Shown: positions 17,701-25,541 of the stretch, in pieces
Layout: the number at the start of each line of letters is the position of its first letter
Numbering within the stretch: the first letter of the stretch is position 1
NCBI GenBank assembly: GCA_045107085.1
Contig: JBGCFT010000020.1
Location: 1-26,200 of the forward strand
Direction: 5' to 3'
DNA length: 26,200 bases
From: NORP309 sp045107085
GTDB lineage: Bacteria; Pseudomonadota; Gammaproteobacteria; Xanthomonadales; Marinicellaceae
Program-made: the position numbers and the translations under genes
Notes under the pieces: generated by a model
Seen by the model: only the letters and a program-made list of their open reading frames with translations
The model's database searches: none
What the model was told of the DNA's origin: nothing

Positions 17701-17770
17701 CTGTCGGTGTTAATTTTGCCATAACATTGAATTGAATGGCTAATAAGGTGAGCGTTATAATAAATTTCAT
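14750..17770 (-). CDS. Exported double-domain amidohydrolase
   Basis: The product has 1006 residues, a signal peptide to about residue 18 and two amidohydrolase-like halves. The N-terminal half (about 35-425) has barrel-entry sequence YPSFILLESNYGLSEI in place of DxHxH and so looks catalytically dead; it closes with STPAKMLSNKNLGHLKRGAHANFIVTEGD. A Lys/Glu/Ser-rich linker follows (about 515-550). The C-terminal half (about 565-955) is complete: IIDEHSH (His627, His629), TSHS (His789), FTHILEGY (His815) and NSDD (Asp869/870) supply a metal site. Relatives include imidazolonepropionase-like and dipeptidase-like enzymes, but the substrate cannot be read from the sequence. It lies 4 bp after the chalcone-isomerase-like gene and overlaps the 427-residue amidohydrolase, all in one transcription unit. 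Confidence 0.88.
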   Translation of the reverse strand: MKFIITLTLLAIQFNVMAKLTPTGTVNGTVDERNQIYALTNAHIFVDSQTSIEQGTILVQNNKVLNVGKQISIPQNAMVRDLNGAFIYPSFILLESNYGLSEIPKKVPFSWSSKEVLNTTTKGAVNTNEAIKASYKAVSDFSHVKDDASKLRNLGFGMVLSSQPDGIMRGTSMLVNLDDASDNNSIITPEQAFHLSFDKGSSKQLYPVSLMGSSALLRQTWLDADWYGQGKEGFTDLDLQAVNETHSKMQIFSVNNWQQALLADKISREFSKDIVIKSAGDEYKHIDAIKKLKRSLIVPLVMPKAMDIKDELDAWNVSSEKLMEWEAAPYNLYYLNKNDIEFAIVPNQHKTFIKDLRKAIKKGLPKSAALAALTSTPAKMLSNKNLGHLKRGAHANFIVTEGDMFEEGGKLAENWIAGKRFVISQLSKIQTGAYQLTLEGEEHEINITASDNKLKINSSDNESPYKYKAELNNGFVQLEITGGDKDQRLLGLVDLNAFSSIQGQKPQWAAKRISDIKKADEKSDASESTTSNNEDKMALKNESKTVEPPVIAQPFSPYGLFKPNTSDSFLIKNTTVWTNEDDGVLEKTDVYIENGKIKNIGQNLNIKADETIDGTQMHLTAGIIDEHSHIALLSVNDVMVNSSMVRMEDVLDSDSVNIYRNLSGGVTAAQLLHGSANPFGGQSALIKMRWGATSDELLIKGADKFIKFALGENVKRSSSQSSIRFPQTRMGVEQVYRDAFTNALEYEKQWQTYNKMSKRSQKKASAPRRDLMMDATLEVINKNRFITSHSYVQSEIKMLMQVAEDYGFNVNTFTHILEGYKVADDMLRHGVGASTFSDWWSFKWEVNYAIPYNASIMTKLGVVTAINSDDSEMARRLNQEAAKSIKYGGLSEEQALKLVTLNPAKLLHLDDRMGSIKVGKDADIVLWSDNPMSIYAKANKTFVDGKLLFDRDRQVEIENQITENRMRIINKMNGSDGPKIPASNSIEKHMHCDSLTGYEYLMGAIQ

Positions 17771-17774
17771 ATTT

Positions 17775-18311
17775 TCATTGTACCTTTAATAATCGATTAA
17801 ATAAGTTGGATGTAAGCATAGGATTTTTATTGACCCATGACTGAATAAGTGCACGGTTAATTTCTGCCCCAACAAGGTGGTAAATTTTTTTATCCTTTAA
17901 ATAAAATTTAGTGCCTTCATCAGGGTAATAATCAAATACCCACTGATCGTGTTTTTTTATTTTGGGCAATTGCTTTAAGAATTGTTCAATAATGTTAGAC
18001 GATAATTTAAAACCTTCCATATTATTAAAGTTATCTTTTAATTGCGTATAAAAGATTCCTTTGACTTTCTTTTTTGACAATTCAATTGGTAACCATTTCA
18101 GTTTAAATCTCATGGGTAACAAACCTTCTTTGAGATCTTCAATGCTTCTAACACCAAAAGGGATAAACAACTTAATTTTGTAAGGAAATATAAATCCATG
18201 GTCATAAGTACCCTCGCCTATTTCAACCCATTGAATATTTTTTTCTGCTATCGAAGCATTAGAGACTATGAGGGTTAAAAGCAAGATTAATAGATGTAGT
18301 TTTTTTATCAT
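17775..18311 (-). CDS. Small exported protein, possibly chalcone-isomerase-like
   Basis: The product has 178 residues and an N-terminal signal peptide (MIKKLHLLILLLTLIVSNASIA). The mature part has the order of a bacterial chalcone-isomerase-like domain: an early VEIGEGTYDHGFIFPYKIKLF strand pair, and late GTKFYLKDKKIYHLVGAEINRALIQSWV before a short LLK end. I assign the domain from this pattern only. Bacterial members of the group are mostly periplasmic and not known flavonoid enzymes. It sits 6 bp after the ETF-QO stop and 4 bp before the large amidohydrolase, so it is co-transcribed with both. Its function is unknown. Confidence 0.7.
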   Translation of the reverse strand: MIKKLHLLILLLTLIVSNASIAEKNIQWVEIGEGTYDHGFIFPYKIKLFIPFGVRSIEDLKEGLLPMRFKLKWLPIELSKKKVKGIFYTQLKDNFNNMEGFKLSSNIIEQFLKQLPKIKKHDQWVFDYYPDEGTKFYLKDKKIYHLVGAEINRALIQSWVNKNPMLTSNLFNRLLKVQ

Positions 18312-18317
18312 AAAGAT

Positions 18318-19964
18318 TTACATATTGGAGTAATTTGGGCCGCCACCACCTTCAGGTGAAACCCATGTAATATTTTGGCTTGGATCTTTAATATCGCAAG
18401 TTTTACAATGAACACAATTTTGAGCATTGATTCTGAATTTTTTTTGATCAGATTCTTCAACAACTTCGTATACTGCAGCTGGACAGTATCTTTGGGCTGG
18501 TTCTTGCCATTTAGGTAAATTAACATCAATTGGAATATCCTCGTTAACCAATTTCAAATGACAAGGCTGATCTTCCTCATGATTTGTACTGGATAAAAAA
18601 ACTGAAGAAAGTCTATCAAAACTAATTTTATTATCGGGTTTATCATAGATTATTTCTTTACATTCAGAAGCCAATTTTAAACAAGCATAGTCAGGTTTTC
18701 TATTGTGCATCGTAAATGGCATTTTTCCTTTGAATATATTTTGATCAATAAATGTGAAAGCTGCTCCAAAAAATGTCCCAAACTTATTCAAAGACGGTTC
18801 AAAGTTTCTTGAACGTTTTAATTCAGAGTAGACCCATGAATTTTTTATGTCGGCCGTAAAATTGGTAGACACATCATTGGCATCTTCTTTCAATAGGTTA
18901 TCAGCAATACTCTCGGCTGCAACCATACCAGTTTTCATTGCTGTATGCGTTCCTTTTATTTTAGCAGGGTTAAGAAATCCAGCTTCACAACCCGTTAATA
19001 AGCCACCTGGAACTTCTAATTTTGGTAACGATTGTAAGCCACCTTTATTTAAAGCTCTGGCACCATATGAAATTCTTTTTCCATCATTTATGATATCTTT
19101 AATGATTGGATTATGTTTCCACCTTTGAAATTCTTCAAAAGGGCTTAAATACGGATTATCGTAGTTTAAGGCTGTAATAAAACCGAGAGCCACTTTACCT
19201 TGTTCCAAATGGTACAAAAAACCGCCACCTTCTGTGTGATTATTTAATGGCCATCCTAAGGTATGCACTACTTTACCTGGTTTGGATTTTTCATCATCAA
19301 TTTGCCAAACTTCTTTAATGCCCAGACCATAATGTTGTGGATCAGAATCTGAATCTAAATTAAATTTTTCTATGAGCTGTTTACCTAAATGTCCACGACA
19401 TCCTTCTGAGAAAATAGTATGTTTTGCCAACAGTTCATAGCCAGCTTCAAAACTTCCTTTCTGATTGCCTGCGTTATCAACGCCCATGTCTTGTGTAATG
19501 ACACCTTTGACTTGATTATTTTCATCAAAAATAACTTCAGTAGCGGGAAATCCTGGAAAAATATTGATGCCCATGTTTTCTGCTTGTTCACCTAACCAAC
19601 GGCATAAATTTCCAAGTGAAATAATATAGTTCCCATCATTTTTCATAGGGCTGGGGATAAACATGTGAGGAACTTTTGTTGATTTTTCTTGCGATCGTAA
19701 ATAATGAAACTCATCTTCAGTCACTTGTGTGTTTAAAGGAGCGCCTAATTCTTTCCAATTAGGAATGAGCTCATTTAAAGCAGTAGGTTCTACAACTGCT
19801 CCAGATAAAATATGAGCGCCAATTTCCGACCCTTTTTCTACTAAAGCAATTTGCCAATCTTTGCCTTTTTCCTGGGAAATCTGAGCCAATTTGATTGCTG
19901 CTGATAAGCCAGAAGGGCCTCCACCAACTATTACTACATCAAATTCCATCGATTCTCGTGTCAT
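18318..19964 (-). CDS. Electron transfer flavoprotein-ubiquinone oxidoreductase
   Basis: The product has 548 residues, full length for ETF-QO. The enzyme passes electrons from reduced ETF (fatty-acid and amino-acid dehydrogenases) to membrane ubiquinone. The FAD dinucleotide-binding motif VVIVGGGPSGLSAA is at 10-23 and a second conserved block is GAHILSGAVVEPTAL. The C-terminus has the 4Fe-4S cysteines Cys494 (CPAAVYE), Cys517, Cys520 and Cys523 (NCVHCKTC), followed by the usual VSPEGGGGPNY end. The start with MTRESMEFDVVIVG matches the length and pattern of relatives that start MEREsMEFDVV. It heads the minus-strand unit containing the chalcone-isomerase-like and amidohydrolase genes. ETF alpha/beta subunits are not in the window. 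Confidence 0.95.
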   Translation of the reverse strand: MTRESMEFDVVIVGGGPSGLSAAIKLAQISQEKGKDWQIALVEKGSEIGAHILSGAVVEPTALNELIPNWKELGAPLNTQVTEDEFHYLRSQEKSTKVPHMFIPSPMKNDGNYIISLGNLCRWLGEQAENMGINIFPGFPATEVIFDENNQVKGVITQDMGVDNAGNQKGSFEAGYELLAKHTIFSEGCRGHLGKQLIEKFNLDSDSDPQHYGLGIKEVWQIDDEKSKPGKVVHTLGWPLNNHTEGGGFLYHLEQGKVALGFITALNYDNPYLSPFEEFQRWKHNPIIKDIINDGKRISYGARALNKGGLQSLPKLEVPGGLLTGCEAGFLNPAKIKGTHTAMKTGMVAAESIADNLLKEDANDVSTNFTADIKNSWVYSELKRSRNFEPSLNKFGTFFGAAFTFIDQNIFKGKMPFTMHNRKPDYACLKLASECKEIIYDKPDNKISFDRLSSVFLSSTNHEEDQPCHLKLVNEDIPIDVNLPKWQEPAQRYCPAAVYEVVEESDQKKFRINAQNCVHCKTCDIKDPSQNITWVSPEGGGGPNYSNM

Positions 19965-20087
19965 TGTTTATACTCTGCCAATTAAATTAGAGTACATTAT
20001 AACGATTTAAAACTAAATTTGTGGTTGAATCCGTGTTTTCAATCAATAAAGCTAAATTGCTATCTGAAATTCAAAAGTCATTGTTCA

Positions 20088-20116
20088 TTGTAAATTAAAG
20101 TATGTCTCTTTAAAAT
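20088..20116 (+). promoter_or_regulatory. Sigma-70-like promoter of acetoacetyl-CoA ligase
   Basis: TTGTAA (20088-20093), a 17-bp spacer and TAAAAT (20111-20116) match four and five of six consensus bases. The start of transcription would be near 20123, giving a leader of about 20 nt before the ATG at 20144 with no clear Shine-Dalgarno sequence. The divergent ETF-QO start at 19964 shares this 179-bp intergenic region. Confidence 0.5.
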
Positions 20117-20143
20117 AGACTTTTTTTGCCATTTATAAACATT

Positions 20144-22078
20144 ATGCCAATTTGGAAACCCAATAAATTAAGTTTTGATAGTTTGAATATTAATCAATTT
20201 AGAACTGTTGTTAATGATACTTTTGGTTTTAACTTGAAAGACTATCAACAATTGCACCGATTTTCTATTGATAACCCAGAAATCTTTTGGCCAGCACTTG
20301 TTGAATTCTGTGACATCAGCTTCCTTAAAAAACCAGAACACATTGTCCACCAGAAGAAACATAAAATTGACACCGATTGGTTTGTTGGTGGAGAACTTAA
20401 TTACGCTGAAAACATATTAAAACACCGCAGTCAGAAAACTGCCATCATGAGTCAAAACGAACAAGGCAAGACGGTTTCATTAAGCTATGATCAACTGTAT
20501 CAAAAAGTGGCCAAACTGCAGCGATTTCTTATTGAAAGTGGCATCAAAAAGGGCGATGTCATTGCTGGCTTTCTTCCGAATATATCAGAAACAATTATTG
20601 CCATGTTAGCCACTACTTCATTGGGAGCCATTTGGACTTCTACTTCTCCAGATTTTGGTTTTGAAGGAGTTGTCGATAGATTCGGACAAGTTGAAGCCAA
20701 AATTATGTTTGTCACAAACGGATATTTTTATAATGGTAAAACCCATGATTGTCTCGAAAAAGCTCAAATAATTGCTGATAAAATTGAATCTATACAGCAA
20801 GTCGTTGTTATTAATTTCACAGAAAAACCATGGCAGAATAATAATTTCGTTGCTTGGGAAGATGCATTGAATAATGATAATAACAACATTATTTTTGAAC
20901 CTGTTGAATTTAAGCACCCACTGTATATACTATATTCATCTGGAACTACTGGAAAACCCAAATGTATTGTTCATGGGACTGGCGGAATATTACTGCAACA
21001 TAAGAAAGAATTAGTGCTGCATAGTAACCTAAATCCAAATGATAGATTATTTTATTTTACTACGTGTGGATGGATGATGTGGAATTGGATGGTCTCCACC
21101 TTAACTACTGGAGCCACTTTATTTATCTATGATGGCTCACCTTTTTACCCAGATGGCAATCGATTGTTGGATATGGTTGATAAAAATAAAATCACACATT
21201 TTGGAACCAGTGCCAAGTGGATTGCTGCCATAGAAAAAGCCGGTATTATTCCAAATAAGAACAGAGAATTTATCAATCTTACTACAATATTTTCTACAGG
21301 TTCTCCACTGATGCCTGAGAATTATGACTATGTGTACAAACAATGGAAAAGTGATGTGTGTTTATCGTCAATTTCTGGAGGCACAGATATATGTTCATGT
21401 TTTGCTTTGGGCAATCCTGCTCTGCCTGTTTACAAAGGTGAATTACAATGCTTGGGCTTAGGTCTGGATGTAGCAATACTGAATGAAGCAGGCGAAAGGG
21501 TTTATAATGAAACCGGCGAGTTATCTTGTATGAATGCCTTTCCAGCCATGCCTGTTAAGTTTTGGAATGATAAAAACAATAGTAAATACAAATCGGCTTA
21601 TTTTGATAAGTTTGATAATATTTGGTGTCATGGTGATTTAGCAAAAATCACTAAAAATAATGGACTAACAATTTATGGTAGATCTGATGCCACTCTTAAT
21701 CCCGGCGGTGTGAGAATTGGAACAGCTGAAATATACAGACAAGTTGACAATATGGCTGAAGTGATAGAAAGCATTGCTGTGGGTCAGGATTGGGATAATG
21801 ATGTTCGTGTTGTCTTATTTGTTATTCTGACAGAGGGTTACAATTTAGATGATTCACTTGTTAAAAAAATAAAAACCACCATTCGGACCAATACAACACC
21901 AAGGCATGTGCCTGCAAAAGTCATTCAAGTTACGGCCATTCCTAAAACACTAAGCGGTAAAATTGTAGAAATTGCAGTTCGAAATATTATTCACAACAGA
22001 AAAGTAACCAACACTGATGCCTTAGCCAATCCAGAAGCCTTAGATCAATATAAAGACTTAGACGAATTAAAAAGTTAA
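20144..22078 (+). CDS. Acetoacetate-CoA ligase
   Basis: The product has 644 residues from the ATG at 20144 and belongs to the ANL superfamily; it activates acetoacetate to acetoacetyl-CoA with ATP. The N-terminus MPIWKPN and the following WFVGGELNYAENIL block are typical of acetoacetyl-CoA synthetases and the related acetyl-CoA synthetases. The P-loop SSGTTGKPK is at about 265-273, YGRSDATLNPGGVRIGTAEIY is the hinge/A8 region, and the catalytic lysine in TLSGK is at about 606. The GGTDICSCF block is the A5-type signature. A TTG at 20126 is in frame but an ATG with the standard family N-terminus follows 18 bp later. The gene fits ketone-body or polyhydroxybutyrate breakdown products feeding central metabolism. 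No depolymerase or thiolase is in the window. Confidence 0.93.
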   Translation: MPIWKPNKLSFDSLNINQFRTVVNDTFGFNLKDYQQLHRFSIDNPEIFWPALVEFCDISFLKKPEHIVHQKKHKIDTDWFVGGELNYAENILKHRSQKTAIMSQNEQGKTVSLSYDQLYQKVAKLQRFLIESGIKKGDVIAGFLPNISETIIAMLATTSLGAIWTSTSPDFGFEGVVDRFGQVEAKIMFVTNGYFYNGKTHDCLEKAQIIADKIESIQQVVVINFTEKPWQNNNFVAWEDALNNDNNNIIFEPVEFKHPLYILYSSGTTGKPKCIVHGTGGILLQHKKELVLHSNLNPNDRLFYFTTCGWMMWNWMVSTLTTGATLFIYDGSPFYPDGNRLLDMVDKNKITHFGTSAKWIAAIEKAGIIPNKNREFINLTTIFSTGSPLMPENYDYVYKQWKSDVCLSSISGGTDICSCFALGNPALPVYKGELQCLGLGLDVAILNEAGERVYNETGELSCMNAFPAMPVKFWNDKNNSKYKSAYFDKFDNIWCHGDLAKITKNNGLTIYGRSDATLNPGGVRIGTAEIYRQVDNMAEVIESIAVGQDWDNDVRVVLFVILTEGYNLDDSLVKKIKTTIRTNTTPRHVPAKVIQVTAIPKTLSGKIVEIAVRNIIHNRKVTNTDALANPEALDQYKDLDELKS

Positions 22079-22152
22079 TATTAGAGATGATTGTCGAATT
22101 TGGAGCACAGTATTCGTTAAGACAGTATATTTATAAAATATTGGAGACAAAA

Positions 22153-22659
22153 ATGAAATTATTTGCAGTTTTATTATTGACCTTAATTATTGATATAGTT
22201 GACTTAAATGCACAGGAGCCTTTAACACAGCATACCTACAAGCTTGAAAAAGATGCCCCTTTAGGAAAAGGACAATTAAGCGATATTTCTTGGATGGTAG
22301 GTTCGTGGCAAGGCACAGCTTTTGGTAGTCAGTTCGAAGAAGTGTGGAATCCTGCCTCTGCAGGTTCAATGATGGGCATGTGGAAATTATACGATAAAGA
22401 AAAAGGCGTCAATTTTTACGAATTGATGATAATAAAGGAAGAAGCTGAAGGTTTAGCCTTGCAGGTCAAACACTTTAATGCTGATTTTACCGCTTGGGAA
22501 GAAAAAAGTGATTTTGTAAAATTTCGTTTGATTAAAGTTGAGAAGAATGCAGTGCATTTTTCAGGACTAAGCTTTTACCAAAAAGGTAAGAATCAAATCG
22601 ATGGATATATAGTGATGAACCACAAGGATGGCAGCAAAACAGAACATAAAATAAAATAA
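22153..22659 (+). CDS. Exported DUF6265-like protein
   Basis: The product has 168 residues from the ATG at 22153, which is preceded by GGAG at a 6-nt spacing, and has a signal peptide (MKLFAVLLLTLIIDIVDLNA). The mature part has the DUF6265 pattern: ISWMVGSWQGTAFGSQFEEVWNPASAGSMMGMWKLY (about residues 45-80), then VNFYELMIIKEE and a lipocalin-like run of strands. No enzymatic role is known for this family; a small beta-barrel that binds a ligand is plausible. An in-frame ATG at 22087 would add 22 residues without a signal sequence and is rejected. It follows the acetoacetyl-CoA ligase by 74 bp and may be read through from it. Confidence 0.85.
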   Translation: MKLFAVLLLTLIIDIVDLNAQEPLTQHTYKLEKDAPLGKGQLSDISWMVGSWQGTAFGSQFEEVWNPASAGSMMGMWKLYDKEKGVNFYELMIIKEEAEGLALQVKHFNADFTAWEEKSDFVKFRLIKVEKNAVHFSGLSFYQKGKNQIDGYIVMNHKDGSKTEHKIK

Positions 22660-22695
22660 AATCGAGTTCAAAAATAACCACACTATCCCTGTGTT

Positions 22696-22729
22696 GACTA
22701 GTCATTTGATTTGTTTAAAATGATCAGTC
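22696..22729. terminator. Imperfect hairpin between convergent genes
   Basis: GACTAGTCATTT and AAATGATCAGTC can pair over 10 of 12 positions (tandem AG/GA mismatch) around a 10-nt loop. It lies in the 85-bp gap between the DUF6265-like gene (+) and the small membrane protein gene (-). A T-rich run occurs further along on the plus strand. It could terminate transcription weakly from both sides. Confidence 0.35.
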
Positions 22730-22744
22730 TTGTATGATTGTGTA

Positions 22745-23152
22745 TTATTTTTTTGCCAGTTTACGACCTAAATAAGCCATAGGTAAGTAAGCAAATATTA
22801 AATCTGTTGCAATATACCAAACTGGACCTCCCACCATTCTGATCATGAGTGTGCCTCCAATAAGAAAGGTAATACCTACAATTAAAGCACAAAGTGTGTG
22901 ATGTTTGACAGCAATCTTAACTGCTACGAATGCTCCAACTAAGGTGCCTAGTGCATGTGCTAAAAATGGAAAAATAAAATTTTTAGGTTCAAGCAATAAC
23001 ATATTTTCTTTTAAACTATCCAGATGAGTCAAATCAACACCTTCTGGAGGAGGTATAACATATGGGCCCAGACTAACTATGCCCATATTGACTAAAGCAC
23101 CAATAAAAACACCAACAATAATAGCGATAATATTTCGTATATGTATGTTCAT
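22745..23152 (-). CDS. Conserved four-helix membrane protein of unknown function
   Basis: The product has 135 residues from the ATG at 23152, which is preceded by GGAG at a 6-7 nt spacing. Hydrophobic segments lie at about 7-28, 62-82, 86-105 and 112-130. The loop between the first two holds GPYVIPPPEGVDLTHLDSL, and FLAHALGTLVGAFVA begins the second helix. This pattern (PPPxGVD, AHALGTLVGA) is familiar from small inner-membrane proteins scattered among bacteria, but I know no function for it. A TTG-initiated extension to 23164 is in frame and less likely. It lies 39 bp after the enoyl-reductase gene and is probably co-transcribed with it. Confidence 0.82.
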   Translation of the reverse strand: MNIHIRNIIAIIVGVFIGALVNMGIVSLGPYVIPPPEGVDLTHLDSLKENMLLLEPKNFIFPFLAHALGTLVGAFVAVKIAVKHHTLCALIVGITFLIGGTLMIRMVGGPVWYIATDLIFAYLPMAYLGRKLAKK

Positions 23153-23191
23153 TTTTTTCTCCAAACTATTCTTGCTAGGTTTTTAAAATAA

Positions 23192-24196
23192 CTAACTAGA
23201 TTGATTCCCAACCAGGACAACTTTGCCATCTCGTTCGCCAGCTGCTGCTAAAGTTACTGCTTGTTTAATGTCTTTGACTTCAAAAGTAGAATCAACAGGG
23301 GCTGATAATTGACCTGTTGCAATCAACTGTATCAGATGGCCATAAAGCTTTTGTTGTTCTTCAATTGTAGAGGTACGAAACCATTTTGCCAACCAAAAAC
23401 CACGAACTGTAATGTCTTTAAATATAATGGTTGTTGGCGCTATACTGCATGGTTCACCACTCATAGCACCATAATTGACCAATGTTGCCCCATCACACAA
23501 TGCTTCAGCCAATCTGTGAGTAGCCAAACCGCCAACCGCATCAATTCCTAACTTTATTTCTGCTCCGCCTGTAGCCGCATGTATGCGTTTAGCCAAACTT
23601 TCGCCTTCAACTTTTCCATCTACTAATACAACATCAGCTCCAGATTCAATCATTGGGGCAATTAAGGATTCTCTGCGGACAATATTGACCGTTTTCAATC
23701 CACGTTGCTTAGCCAAAGCAATTAAATAAGACCCTACTCCTGAATTGGCTGCATTCTGGACAACCCAATCTCCTGGTTGCAGATCAACAAACTCACTCAG
23801 CATTAAAGAGGCTGTTGGTGGATTGATTGTTATCATAGAAAGTTGAACTGGATCAACTCCATTAGGCAAGGCGATTAAAGATTTTGATTCTGCGACCATA
23901 TGTGTTGCCCAGGTCCCAATGCCCATAGGCAATAATACAGTTTGGCCTAATTCTAGGCTGGTTTCACCAGGCCCATGTTCAATAATTTTTGCAACACCTT
24001 CATTTCCTCCAATAGCAGGTAATGGCGGTAATATGCCATAATGACCTGTTAATGTTAGAACATCAGATGGATTAATAGGTGCTGCGAGCATTTCCAGCAA
24101 AACTTGCCCTTCTTTTAATTCAGGCTTTTCAAAGCTTACTGCTTCAATAACATCTTGTGGAACTGGACCGCGTGATTCATAAACAGCTTTATACAT
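23192..24196 (-). CDS. MECR-like 2-enoyl thioester reductase / MDR-family quinone reductase
   Basis: The product has 334 residues of the medium-chain dehydrogenase/reductase family, without the cysteine and histidine ligands of zinc alcohol dehydrogenases. The substrate domain has NPSDVL at 42-47 and Tyr53 in GHYG, the position of the catalytic tyrosine in 2-enoyl thioester reductases. The NADP domain has NAANSGVGSYLIALA at 148-162 and VNIVRR, with arginines suited to the 2'-phosphate of NADPH. GFWLAKW further on is also typical of this subgroup. The probable reaction is NADPH reduction of trans-2-enoyl-CoA/ACP; a quinone oxidoreductase role is the alternative. GGA precedes the ATG. It is flanked on the same strand by the CNNM gene upstream and the small membrane protein gene downstream. 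Confidence 0.88.
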   Translation of the reverse strand: MYKAVYESRGPVPQDVIEAVSFEKPELKEGQVLLEMLAAPINPSDVLTLTGHYGILPPLPAIGGNEGVAKIIEHGPGETSLELGQTVLLPMGIGTWATHMVAESKSLIALPNGVDPVQLSMITINPPTASLMLSEFVDLQPGDWVVQNAANSGVGSYLIALAKQRGLKTVNIVRRESLIAPMIESGADVVLVDGKVEGESLAKRIHAATGGAEIKLGIDAVGGLATHRLAEALCDGATLVNYGAMSGEPCSIAPTTIIFKDITVRGFWLAKWFRTSTIEEQQKLYGHLIQLIATGQLSAPVDSTFEVKDIKQAVTLAAAGERDGKVVLVGNQSS

Positions 24197-24280
24197 ATAG
24201 AGTTTCCTTTTGATTTATTTAATGATTACTTAGTAAGATTTATCATTCTTTTAGAAATTATCCAAACATCTTACATTAAT

Positions 24281-25336
24281 TTATTTACTTTTTTTATCTT
24301 TTTTAAACTTAAGCTTCAGCAAGCGATCTCTGTATTTTTTCTTAGCCAGTGCTTGCATGTCATCAGTTATGTCTCTTTCGTCAACAATTTCCCGTCCCAA
24401 TAATGTTTCAATGGCATCTTCCAAAGTCACTATTCCTGCAGTCTGGCCAAATTCATCTTCTACTAAAAACAAATGGGCATTGCGCTTAATAAACAAATCT
24501 AATAAGTTATGCACAGATAATTTTTCTGAGACACGATTGATTGGTTTAACAAAATTAACTATTTGTTCATCGCCCTGACCTTTTCTTTCTGCTTCAAAAA
24601 GATCCACTCTTATAACTTTACCAGTTACATTATCATAATCTGATGCATAAGCTGGCATGCGACTAAATTGTCCTGTAATTGGATCATTTAATGCATCTGT
24701 GACAGTCAGTGATTCATCCAACATATGAACGACAGTTCTGGGCGTTAGGATTTCTTCAGTTTTTTTGTTGCGTAGATTCAATAAATTATAAAGGTAAGCA
24801 TTTTCTTGTGAAAACAATTCTCCGCCTTTATGACTTAATGACGCCAATGCAATGATTTCTTCACGGGTCACTTCGTTATCTTTGTGGTGGCTGAATAATT
24901 TAGTCAATAATGTCGACAACCAAACCAATGGATAAACAATCTTAACCAAAATTCTGATTATAAATGCCGAAGGTATGGCCAGTTTTTTCCAAAATGTTGA
25001 GCCCAGAGTTTTTGGAATAATTTCTGAAAAATATAAAATCACTAATGTTAATGTAAAGGCAATTAAAGTTTCCCATTCTTGACCAAAAATTTGTAAGGCT
25101 TGTGAACCCACACCAGCAGCTCCCATGGTATGTGCAAATGTATTAAGTATTAATATACTAGCCAGTGATTTGTCTAAATGTTCTTTAACATGAACTAAGT
25201 GTTTAGCGGATCGTGGACGTTCTGATTGAATATTTTCCACATAACTGGGTGTTACTGAAAGTAATACTGCTTCAAGTATTGAACATAAAAATGAGACACC
25301 AATGGCAATTGCCAAATAAATAAACAATAAAGTCAT
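24281..25336 (-). CDS. CNNM (DUF21)/CBS-domain membrane protein
   Basis: The product has 351 residues from the ATG at 25336. Residues 1-145 form the DUF21 transmembrane domain with helices at about 1-28, 56-80 and 90-145 and the conserved proline segment YFSEIIPKT (102-110). Residues about 190-325 are a CBS pair (ILTPRTVVHML ... RMPAY ... LFLVEDEFGQTAGIVTLEDAIETLLG). Relatives such as CorC and YfjD export Mg2+ or Co2+, or resist those ions. The protein ends in a basic Lys-rich tail without the C-terminal CorC_HlyC domain found in many members. The likely role is divalent-cation homeostasis at the inner membrane. An in-frame TTG at 25342 adds only two residues. The next gene (enoyl reductase) starts 84 bp downstream. 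Confidence 0.9.
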   Translation of the reverse strand: MTLLFIYLAIAIGVSFLCSILEAVLLSVTPSYVENIQSERPRSAKHLVHVKEHLDKSLASILILNTFAHTMGAAGVGSQALQIFGQEWETLIAFTLTLVILYFSEIIPKTLGSTFWKKLAIPSAFIIRILVKIVYPLVWLSTLLTKLFSHHKDNEVTREEIIALASLSHKGGELFSQENAYLYNLLNLRNKKTEEILTPRTVVHMLDESLTVTDALNDPITGQFSRMPAYASDYDNVTGKVIRVDLFEAERKGQGDEQIVNFVKPINRVSEKLSVHNLLDLFIKRNAHLFLVEDEFGQTAGIVTLEDAIETLLGREIVDERDITDDMQALAKKKYRDRLLKLKFKKDKKSK

Positions 25337-25541
25337 ATACAATTTAATTATCTTTTCAGATAATCTATTACAATTTTCAAAGCTCTATTATAAATGAAAA
25401 TCAACAGATTGGTGTAAAATTTAGTGAGACCTTACAGACAATGCTTGTGGGTCAAAGAAAAAATAAATATATTCAATTATTTCATCTTAAATTCACACTA
25501 AAATTTATAAAATCATGTCTAAATATTAACAACTAGAACTC
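25337..25541. other. 205-bp divergent intergenic region
   Basis: This region lies between the CNNM gene (-) and the SOUL gene (+). On the plus strand TTGTGG (25445-25450), 17 bp and TATATT (25468-25473) form a weak possible promoter for the SOUL gene. A 6-bp palindrome ATTATC-N6-GATAAT sits at 25347-25364 beside the CNNM start. The 12-mer TAAAATTTAGTG at 25415-25426 recurs inverted with one mismatch at 25496-25507. No coding sequence is evident. Confidence 0.4.

Noticed and set aside
20126..20143. TTG start six codons before the acetoacetyl-CoA ligase ATG
   Set aside because: The ATG product begins MPIWKP as expected for the family and no ribosome-binding site favours the TTG.
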